Shown here: one piece after another, positions 31,053 to 42,123 of the stretch
Position numbering within the stretch: the first letter of the stretch is position 1
How the letters are laid out: each line of letters opens with the position of its first letter
Assembly: GCA_950097015.1 (NCBI GenBank)
Contig: CATNEN010000001.1
Coordinates: 22,993,501 to 23,057,500, forward strand
Source: Macrostomum hystrix
Lineage: Eukaryota > Platyhelminthes > Macrostomidae
Length of the DNA stretch: 64,000 bases
Direction of reading: 5' to 3'
The notes under the pieces: generated by a model
What the model was told of the DNA's origin: nothing
The model's database searches: none
Seen by the model: only the letters and a program-made list of their open reading frames with translations
Made by a program: the position numbers and the translations under genes

Positions 31053-32203
31053 TCAGAACCTGACGAGAAATTCGCCATCGAGGCCACTGAGCTGTGTTGG
31101 CACCAGGGCGAACTTCAGCAAGCTGCAGAGGCGCAGCAGCGGATTGAAGATGACAGCCTGGCAGTCGGGACCGCACTGCATCAGGCACTGGGCATGGCTG
31201 TCTGCCGAAGCGTTCCTGTAGGCTGAGAAGCTGCTGAGCACACTGATGCTGGCTCTGCTTGAGGTTTGGAACATTTCCGAATCTAAAATGGCCAGATCGG
31301 TTTACGAGAACGAGTCTCACGTCCAATCCCAGTTGAAAAGGCTTGGAAGATTGTCATGCAATTTCTGGAGAGCCAACCCCACACCTTAAGCAGTGAGAAT
31401 GTACTGTCACTCTGACACAGGTAGATACAGTGACACAGGTAGATACAGTGACACAGGTAGATACAGTCACACAGGTAGATACAGTCACACAGGTAGATAC
31501 TGTCGCACAGGTAGATACAGTGACACAGGTAGATACAGTGACACAGGTAGATACAGTGACACAGGTAGATACAGTCACACAGGTAGATGCAGTGACACAG
31601 GTAGATACTGTCACACAGGTAGATACAGTCACACAGGTAGATGCAGTCACACAGGTAGATGCAGTGACACAGGTAGACAAATTTGGGGCATATGTACACA
31701 CCTGAGTGGCACAAATGCACAATTTTTTATGTGAGGTTTTTTCTTCAGGTAATAAGGCAAACTAGCCAGACTGGCTCACAGGTGTATCGCAGCTCATAGA
31801 CTGAGTTCTTGAACGCTCCGCCGCATTCCTGTGAAGCGTTGCCTCTGCATGTCGATGTGCAGGTTCCAGCAGCAGCTGGTCCGTAACTGCCGTAGCTCCA
31901 GCCGCAGTAGCACTCTTGTCCAACCTGGATGCCCATGTAGGGAAATCCTCCGAGACTGCACACACTGGCGCACAGCTCCAGGGTCATTGTGCCGTCCTGA
32001 ATGACGCAGTGGGCAACCGAGTGGACGGAGTAGCCCTGAAGTACAGTCACTCCATTCAGACCTGGCAGGTCTCTAGCAGACGGCGTATCCGTGAAGCAGC
32101 CGAGATAGACTCGAGTGTGCTGCCTGACCGCCGCGGTTGTTGGCGATGTGGCGAGGAGAATGCTCAGGAGAGCCAAGATGCGCAGCCTGCTAGTTGCTGC
32201 CAT
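31053..32203 (-). CDS. Secreted WSC + PAN/apple-like domain protein, copy 6
   Basis: Exon 1 32203-31780 and exon 2 31282-31053 join in phase 1 (donor GTGAGC, acceptor TTTTAG) and give 217 aa. I chose the ATG at 32203 because it opens a signal peptide (RILALLSILLATSPTTAA) and sits about 55 bp after a TATA box; the frame is open further upstream but that part is promoter. WSC domain: YLGCFTDTPSARDLPGL, MTLELCASVCSLGGF, ECYCGWSYG, CTSTCRGN and ECGGAFKNSVYEL. The PAN-like end has CLMQCGPDCQAVIF and CSLLKF and finishes EFLVRF. It is closest to the broken copy 5. The 497-bp intron holds an 18-bp minisatellite. Confidence 0.86.
31408..31678 (+). repeat. 18-bp minisatellite, about 15 copies, in WSC copy 6 intron
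   Basis: The unit CAGTGACACAGGTAGATA has variants (GTGACA/GTCACA, ATAC/ATGC). It is open in several frames because the period is a multiple of three, which creates spurious ORFs on both strands. Confidence 0.95.
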
Positions 32204-32256
32204 GCGTAGCTTTGCAAGGCCGGCAACTGGACAAGCAAAGATCCTCGGGAGAGGTA

Positions 32257-32263
32257 TTTTATA
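32257..32263 (-). promoter_or_regulatory. TATA box of WSC copy 6
   Basis: Minus strand TATAAAA in GCATATAAAATACC, about 55 bp before the ATG at 32203. The short 5' UTR matches copies 2 and 3. Confidence 0.6.
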
Positions 32264-32849
32264 TGCTTTCCTCATGCCACCCAATGACCATTTTTTATCC
32301 CTCTGTCACCCGTTTCCCAAACATAAAATTTCTGACGTGTTAGTATGATTGTGGTCCGGCCGAGCGTAGCTTGGTTGGAGGTTAAACCGGGGGGGTTGGG
32401 GGATTGTGCATTGGTGCGGGGGTACATGTACGTTGCCTGGTCGCGGGGCCGCCACCCTCTTGGGGTCGGCCTTGCCCAGCCCTATTTAGTGTGGCGCGCT
32501 GTGCGCCGGCGCGTCTCTCCGAGAGGCTTATTGACTCCTTAAGAATTGCGTCAACGTTTGAGCAGGGTGGAGTAGAGTTGGACTCAGTCACCCTTATCTT
32601 GAGGAAAATATCATGATGACGTTCTGCAATCAGCAAGGACCACTTGTAGTTAGCTACTTTAGTACTCCTAACCAATCAGTTACAATACAGAGTACAGTAC
32701 ATAGTTCGAGTAGAGCATTACACCAGAAGTAGGGATGTAAGTCCAACATGTGATTGACAGCTCACAGCCTGAAGCTTTTTTTTGTTTAAACTCGGGAACA
32801 TGATTAAGTTAAAAATGATTTCTCGGATTTAACAGAGAAATTGTGGTGA
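32264..32849. other. Spacer between WSC copy 6 and the 33-bp array
   Basis: Includes a GC-rich patch (32,355-32,530) unlike the AT-rich spacers around it, possibly a repeat fragment. No protein or RNA family recognised. Confidence 0.35.
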
Positions 32850-35800
32850 CTTGTGAAAACACTGAAGGATCATTGATGAAATGGTGACAGCACACTGAAG
32901 GATCATTGATGAAATGGTGACAGCACACTGAAGGATCAAGAATGAGATGGTGACAGCACACTGAAGGATCAAGAATGAGATGGTGACAGCACACTGAAGG
33001 ATCAAGAATGAGATGGTGACAGCACACTGAAGGATCATTGATGAAATGGTGACAGCACACTGAAGGATCATTGATGAAATGATGACAGCACACTGAAGGA
33101 TCAAGAATGAGATGGTGACAGCACATTGAAGGATCAAGAATGAGATGGTGACAGCACACTGAAGGATCAAGAATGAGATGATGACAGCACATTGAAGGAT
33201 CAAGAATGAGATGGTGACAGCACACTGAAGGATCAAGAATGAGATGGTGACAGCACACTGAAGGATCAAGAATGAGATGATGACAGCACATTGAAGGATC
33301 AAGAATGAGATGATGACAGCACACTGAAGGATCAAGAATGAGATGGTGACAGCACACTGAAGGATCAAGAATGAGATGATGACAGCACATTGAAGGATCA
33401 AGAATGAGATGGTGACAGCACACTGAAGGATCAAGAATGAGATGGTGACAGCACACTGAAGGATCAAGAATGAGATGGTGACAGCACACTGAAGGATCAA
33501 GAATGAGATGATGACAGCACATTGAAGGATCAAGAATGAGATGGTGACAGCACACTGAAGGATCAAGAATGAGATGGTGACAGCACACTGAAGGATCAAG
33601 AATGAGATGGTGACAGCACACTGAAGGATCAAGAATGAGATGATGACAGCACACTGAAGGATCAAGAATGAGATGATGACAGCACACTGAAGGATCAAGA
33701 ATGAGATGATGACAGCACACTGAAGGATCAAGAATGAGATGGTGACAGCACATTGAAGGATCAAGAATGAGATGGTGACAGCACATTGAAGGATCAAGAA
33801 TGAGATGATGACAGCACATTGAAGGATCAAGAATAAGATGATGACAGCACATTGAAGGATCAAGAATGAGATGGTGACAGCACACTGAAGGATCAAGAAT
33901 GAGATGGTGACAGCACACTGAAGGATCATTGATGAAATGGTGACAGCACACTGAAGGATCAAGAATGAGATGGTGACAGCACACTGAAGGATCAAGAATG
34001 AGATGATGACAGCACACTGAAAGATCATTGATGAAATGGTGACAGCACACTGAAGGATCATTGATGAAATGGTGACAGCACACTGAAGGATCATTGATGA
34101 AATGGTGACAGCACATTGAAGGATCAAGAATGAGATGGTGACAGCACACTGAAGGATCAAGAATGAGATGATGACAGCACACTGAAGGATCAAGAATGAG
34201 ATGGTGACAGCACACTGAAGGATCAAGAATGAGATGATGACAGCACACTGAAGGATCAAGAATGAGATGATGACAGCACACTGAAGGATCAAGAATGAGA
34301 TGGTGACAGCACACTGAAGGATCAAGAATGAGATGGTGACAGCACACTGAAGGATCAAGAATGAGATGGTGACAGCACACTGAAGGATCAAGAATGAGAT
34401 GGTGACAGCACACTGAAGGATCAAGAATGAGATGGTGACAGCACACTGAAGGATCAAGAATGAGATGGTGACAGCACACTGAAGGATCAAGAATGAGATG
34501 GTGACAGCACACTGAAGGATCAAGAATGAGATGGTGACAGCACACTGAAGGATCAAGAATGAGATGATGACAGCACACTGAAGGATCAAGAATGAGATGG
34601 TGACAGCACACTGAAGGATCAAGAATGAGATGGTGACAGCACATTGAAGGATCAAGAATGAGATGGTGACAGCACACTGAAGGATCAAGAATGAGATGAT
34701 GACAGCACATTGAAGGATCAAGAATGAGATGATGACAGCACACTGAAGGATCAAGAATGAGATGGTGACAGCACACTGAAGGATCAAGAATGAGATGGTG
34801 ACAGCACACTGAAGGATCAAGAATGAGATGGTGACAGCACACTGAAGGATCAAGAATGAGATGATGACAGCACACTGAAGGATCAAGAATGAGATGGTGA
34901 CAGCACACTGAAGGATCAAGAATGAGATGGTGACAGCACACTGAAGGATCAAGAATGAGATGGTGACAGCACACTGAAGGATCAAGAATGAGATGGTGAC
35001 AGCACACTGAAGGATCAAGAATGAGATGGTGACAGCACACTGAAGGATCAAGAATGAGATGATGACAGCACATTGAAGGATCAAGAATTAGATGATGACA
35101 GCACATTGAAGGATCAAGAATGAGATGATGACAGCACATTGAAGGATCAAGAATGAGATGGTGACAGCACATTGAAGGATCAAGAATGAGATGATGACAG
35201 CACATTGAAGGATCAAGAATGAGATGGTGACAGCACACTGAAGGATCAAGAATGAGATGATGACAGCACACTGAAGGATCAAGAATGAGATGATGACAGC
35301 ACACTGAAGGATCAAGAATTAGATGATGACAGCACACTGAAGGATCAAGAATGAGATGGTGACAGCACACTGAAGGATCAAGAATGAGATGGTGACAGCA
35401 CACTGAAGGATCAAGAATGAGATGATGACAGCACACTGAAGGATCAAGAATGAGATGATGACAGCACATGAAGGATCAAGAATTATATGATGACAGCACA
35501 TTGAAGGATCAAGAATGAGATGATGACAGCACATTGAAGGATCAAGAATGAGATGGTGACAGCACATTGAAGGATCAAGAATGAGATGATGACAGCACAT
35601 TGAAGGATCAAGAATGAGATGGTGACAGCACACTGAAGGATCAAGAATGAGATGATGACAGCACATTGAAGGATCAAGAATGAGATGATGACAGCACACT
35701 GAAGGATCAAGAATGAGATGGTGACAGCACACTGAAGGATCAAGAATGAGATGATGACAGCACATGGAAGGATCAAGAATGAGATGGTGACAGCACACTG

Positions 35801-38800
35801 AAGGATCAAGAATGAGATGGTGACAGCACACTGAAGGATCAAGAATGAGATGGTGACAGCACACTGAAGGATCAAGAATGAGATGATGACAGCACATTGA
35901 AGGATCAAGAATGAGATGGTGACAGCACACTGAAGGATCAAGAATGAGATGGTGACAGCACACTGAAGGATCAAGAATGAGATGGTGACAGCACACTGAA
36001 GGATCAAGAATGAGATGATGACAGCACACTGAAGGATCAAGAATGAGATGATGACAGCACACAGAAGGATCAAGAATGAGATGATGACAGCACACTGAAG
36101 GATCAAGAATGAGATGGTGACAGCACATTGAAGGATCAAGAATGAGATGGTGACAGCACATTGAAGGATCAAGAATGAGATGATGACAGCACACTGAAGG
36201 ATCAAGAATGAGATGGTGACAGCACACTGAAGGATCAAGAATGAGATGATGACAGCACATGGAAGGATCAAGAATGAGATGGTGACAGCACACTGAAGGA
36301 TAAAGAATGAGATGGTGACAGCACACTGAAGGATCAAGAATGAGATGGTGACAGCACACTGAAGGATCAAGAATGAGATGATGACAGCACATTGAAGGAT
36401 CAAGAATGAGATGGTGACAGCACATTGAAGGATCAAGAATGAGATGGTGACAGCACACTGAAGGATCATTGATGAAATGGTGACAGCACACTGAAGGATC
36501 AAGAATGAGATGGTGACAGCACACTGAAGGATCATGAATGAGATGGATGACAGCACACTGAAGGATCATGATGAAATGGTGACAGCACACTGAAGGATCA
36601 AGAATGAGATGGTGACAGCACACTGAAGGATCAAGAATGAGATGATGACAGCACACTGAAGGATCAAGAATGAGATGATGACAGCACACTGAAGGATCAA
36701 GAATGAGATGGTGACAGCACACTGAAGGATCAAGAATGAGATGATGACAGCACACTGAAGGATCAAGAATGAGATGATGACAGCACACTGAAGGATCAAG
36801 AATGAGATGGTGACAGCACACTGAAGGATCAAGAATGAGATGGTGACAGCACACTGAAGGATCAAGAATGAGATGGTGACAGCACATTGAAGGATCAAGA
36901 ATGAGATGGTGACAGCACACTGAAGGATCAAGAATGAGATGGTGACAGCACACTGAAGGATCAAGAATGAGATGATGACAGCACACTGAAGGATCAAGAA
37001 TGAGATGGTGACAGCACACTGAAGGATCAAGAATGAGATGGTGACAGCACACTGAAGGATCAAGAATGAGATGATGACAGCACACTGAAGGATCAAGAAT
37101 GAGATGGTGACAGCACACTGAAGGATCAAGAATGAGATGGTGACAGCACACTGAAGGATCAAGAATGAGATGGTGACAGCACACTGAAGGATCAAGAATG
37201 AGATGATGACAGCACATTGAAGGATCAAGAATGAGATGATGACAGCACACTGAAGGATCAAGAATGAGATGGTGACAGCACACTGAAGGATCAAGAATGA
37301 GATGATGACAGCACACTGAAGGATCAAGAATGAGATGGTGACAGCACACTGAAGGATCAAGAATGAGATGGTGACAGCACACTGAAGGATCAAGAATGAG
37401 ATGGTGACAGCACATTGAAGGATCAAGAATGAGATGATGACAGCACACTGAAGGATCAAGAATGAGATGGTGACAGCACACTGAAGGATCAAGAATGAGA
37501 TGGTGACAGCACACTGAAGGATCAAGAATGAGATGGTGACAGCACACTGAAGGATCAAGAATGAGATGGTGACAGCACACTGAAGGATCAAGAATGAGAT
37601 GGTGACAGCACACTGAAGGATCAAGAATGAGATGATGACAGCACACTTGAAGGATCAAGAATGAGATGATGACAGCACATTGAAGGATCAAGAATGAGAT
37701 GATGACAGCACATTGAAGGATCAAGAATGAGATGGTGACAGCACATTGAAGGATCAAGAATGAGATGATGACAGCACATTGAAGGATCAAGAATGAGATG
37801 GTGACAGCACACTGAAGGATCAAGAATGAGATGATGACAGCACACTGAAGGATCAAGAATGAGATGATGACAGCACACTGAAGGATCAAGAATTAGATGA
37901 TGACAGCACACTGAAGGATCAAGAATGAGATGGTGACAGCACACTGAAGGATCAAGAATGAGATGGTGACAGCACACTGAAGGATCAAGAATGAGATGAT
38001 GACAGCACACTGAAGGATCAAGAATGAGATGATGACAGCACACTGAAGGATCAAGAATGAGATGATGACAGCACATTGAAGGATCAAGAATGAGATGATG
38101 ACAGCACACTGAAGGATCAAGAATGAGATGGTGACAGCACATTGAAGGATCAAGAATGAGATGGTGACAGCACATTGAAGGATCAAGAATGAGATGATGA
38201 CAGCACATTGAAGGATCAAGAATGAGATGGTGACAGCACATTGAAGGATCAAGAATGAGATGGTGACAGCACACTGAAGGATCATTGATGAAATGGTGAC
38301 AGCACACTGAAGGATCAAGAATGAGATGGTGACAGCACACTGAAGGATCATTGATGAAATGGTGACAGCACACTGAAGGATCATTGATGAAATGGTGACA
38401 GCACATTGAAGGATCAAGAATGAGATGGTGACAGCACACTGAAGGATCAAGAATGAGATGATGACAGCACATTGAAGGATCAAGAATGAGATGATGACAG
38501 CACACTGAAGGATCAAGAATGAGATGGTGACAGCACACTGAAGGATCAAGAATGAGATGATGACAGCACACTGAAGGATCAAGAATGAGATGATGACAGC
38601 ACACTGAAGGATCAAGAATGAGATGGTGACAGCACACTGAAGGATCAAGAATGAGATGGTGACAGCACACTGAAGGATCAAGAATGAGATGGTGACAGCA
38701 CATTGAAGGATCAACAATGAGATGGTGACAGCACACTGAAGGATCAAGAATGAGATGGTGACAGCACACTGAAGGATCAAGAATGAGATGATGACAGCAC

Positions 38801-41555
38801 ACTGAAGGATCAAGAATGAGATGGTGACAGCACACTGAAGGATCAAGAATGAGATGGTGACAGCACACTGAAGGATCAAGAATGAGATGATGACAGCACA
38901 CTGAAGGATCAAGAATGAGATGGTGACAGCACACTGAAGGATCAAGAATGAGATGGTGACAGCACATTGAAGGATCAAGAATGAGATGGTGACAGCACAC
39001 TGAAGGATCAAGAATGAGATGATGACAGCACATTGAAGGATCAAGAATGAGATGATGACAGCAAACTGAAGGATCAAGAATGAGATGGTGACAGCACACT
39101 GAAGGATCAAGAATGAGATGGTGACAGCACACTGAAGGATCAAGAATGAGATGGTGACAGCACCCTGAAGGATCAAGAATGAGATGGTGACAGCACACTG
39201 AAGGATCAAGAATGAGATGGTGACAGCACATTGAAGGATCAAGAATGAGATGATGACAGCACATTGAAGGATCAAGAATGAGATGGTGACAGCACACTGA
39301 AGGATCAAGAATGAGATGGTGACAGCACACTGAAGGATCAAGAATGAGATGGTGACAGCACACTGAAGGATCAAGAATGAGATGGTGACAGCACACTGAA
39401 GGATCAAGAATGAGATGGTGACAGCACACTGAAGGATCAAGAATGAGATGATGACAGCACATTGAAGGATCAAGAATTAGATGATGACAGCACATTGAAG
39501 GATCAAGAATGAGATGATGACAGCACATTGAAGGATCAAGAATGAGATGGTGACAGCACATTGAAGGATCAAGAATGAGATGATGACAGCACATTGAAGG
39601 ATCAAGAATGAGATGGTGACAGCACACTGAAGGATCAAGAATGAGATGATGACAGCACACTGAAGGATCAAGAATGAGATGATGACAGCACACTGAAGGA
39701 TCAAGAATTAGATGATGACAGCACACTGAAGGATCAAGAATGAGATGGTGACAGCACACTGAAGGATCAAGAATGAGATGGTGACAGCACACTGAAGGAT
39801 CAAGAATGAGATGGTGACAGCACACTGAAGGATCAAGAATGAGATGATGACAGCACACTGAAGGATCAAGAATGAGATGATGACAGCACATTGAAGGATC
39901 AAGAATTAGATGATGACAGCACATTGAAGGATCAAGAATGAGATGATGACAGCACATTGAAGGATCAAGAATGAGATGGTGACAGCACATTGAAGGATCA
40001 AGAATGAGATGATGACAGCACATTGAAGGATCAAGAATGAGATGGTGACAGCACACTGAAGGATCAAGAATGAGATGATGACAGCACACTGAAGGATCAA
40101 GAATGAGATGATGACAGCACACTGAAGGATCAAGAATTAGATGATGACAGCACACTGAAGGATCAAGAATGAGATGGTGACAGCACACTGAAGGATCAAG
40201 AATGAGATGGTGACAGCACACTGAAGGATCAAGAATGAGATGGTGACAGCACACTGAAGGATCAAGAATGAGATGATGACAGCACATTGAAGGATCAAGA
40301 ATGAGATGATGACAGCACATTGAAGGATCAAGAATGAGATGATGACAGCACATTGAAGGATCAAGAATGAGATGGTGACAGCACATTGAAGGATCAAGAA
40401 TGAGATGATGACAGCACATTGAAGGATCAAGAATGAGATGGTGACAGCACACTGAAGGATCAAGAATGAGATGATGACAGCACACTGAAGGATCAAGAAT
40501 GAGATGATGACAGCACACTGAAGGATCAAGAATTAGATGATGACAGCACATTGAAGGATCAAGAATTAGATGGTGACAGCACACTGAAGGATCAAGAATG
40601 AGATGGTTACAGCACATTTAAGGATCAAGAATTAGATGGTGACAGCACATTGAAGGATCAAGAATGAGATGGTGACAGCACACTGAAGGATCAAGAATGA
40701 GATGATGACAGCACATTGAAGAATCAAGAATGAGATGGTGACAGCACATTGAAGGATCAAGAATGAGATGATGACAGCACATTGAAGGATCAAGAATGAG
40801 ATGATGACAGCACATTGAAGGATCAAGAATGAGATGATGACAGCACATTGAAGGATCAAGAATGAGATGATGACAGCACACTGAAGGATCAAGAATGAGA
40901 TGATGACAGCACACTGAAGGATCAAGAATGAGATGGTGACAGCACACTGAAGGTTCAAGAATGAGATGGTGACAGCACACTGAAGGATCAAGAATGAGAT
41001 GATGACAGCACACTGAAGGATCAAGAATGAGATGATGACAGCACACTGAAGGATCAAAAATAAGATTATGACAGCACATTGAAGGATCAAGAATGAGATG
41101 ATGACAGCACATTGAAGGATCAAGAATAAGATGATGACAGCACACTGAAGGATCAAGAATAAGATGGTGACAGCACATTGAAGGATCAAGAATGAGATGA
41201 TGACAGCACACTGAAGGATCAAGAATGAGATGATGACAGCACACTGAAGGATCAAGAATGAGATGATGACAGCACACTGAAGGATCAAGAATAAGATTAT
41301 GACAGCACATTGAAGGATCAAGAATGAGATGATGACAGCACATTGAAGGATCAAGAATGAGATGATGACAGCACACTGAAGGATCAAGAATAAGATGGTG
41401 ACAGCACATTGAAGGATCAAGAATGAGATGATGACAGCACATTGAAGGATCAAGAATGAGATGGTGACAGCACACTGAATGATCAAGAATGAGATTATGA
41501 CAGCACATTGAAGGATCAAGAATGAGATGGCGACAACACACTGAAAGATCATGAA
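32850..41555 (+). repeat. 33-bp satellite-like array, about 263 copies, 8.7 kb
   Basis: The unit on + is GGATCAAGAATGAGATGGTG + ACAGCACACTGAA. The main variants are GATGG/GATGA, CACACTG/CACATTG, and a TTGATGAAATGG form that clusters near 32.87-33.07, 33.92-34.11, 36.47-36.58 and 38.28-38.40 kb. Period 33 is a multiple of three and lacks stops in two minus-strand frames, so very long but meaningless open frames result. Seven-unit blocks recur (about 35.09, 37.66, 39.48, 39.91 kb), showing higher-order structure. Confidence 0.98.
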
Positions 41556-42123
41556 TGCTTAGTTGAGTAGTTTTCATTGGCTGAACTCATGGATAATTGG
41601 AAAATTTAAAGACGTTACAATGATGTTTTAGTTAAAAAATCATGCAATATACTCGTATTTTAAATCAAGCTAACAGGTTTTCATCGGAAATAGTTGGAAC
41701 TTTAGACTTTGGAATCGAAAATCAACAGTCAGTTTTATGATGGCGAAAAAGTATTTATGAATTCAGAAAAAAATCATAAGAAAGAGTTGTTTGAATAAAA
41801 CTAATTTAGGCTAGTTATTACCATTATAACAATAAATGTCCGTGCGAAACATTGTCGGTCAAGGATAAAAAACTTCAAAGCCTAAAATCATGAAAAAAAA
41901 TATTTAAGCACCTTGTTAGCTAAGAGCGCAGTTATCAAAATTAAATGAAATCAAGCAGAAAAATCATCAACAACGACTACACAGAAATAGTTAGCCACCC
42001 GGCTTCCAATTCTTGATTGGCTAAGGAATTTTTGCGTGTTTCTATTTTTAGAAACGCGCTCGGGGAATCCCCATTGAAGGCGTCAGTAAGGTCACAAAGA
42101 CTGCAGCCAATGAAATCAGTCCA
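41556..42123. other. Spacer between the array and the methyltransferase gene
   Basis: AT-rich unique sequence, probably the 3' flank of the minus-strand methyltransferase gene. No other gene seen. Confidence 0.4.

Noticed and set aside
31354-31734. Cys/Thr/Val and Tyr/Arg repeat proteins on both strands
   Set aside because: Frames of the intronic 18-bp minisatellite in WSC copy 6.
32809-41577. Several minus-strand open frames of 300-1,000 residues
   Set aside because: They are pure 33-bp repeats, open in two frames at once, without start context, domains or flanking exons.
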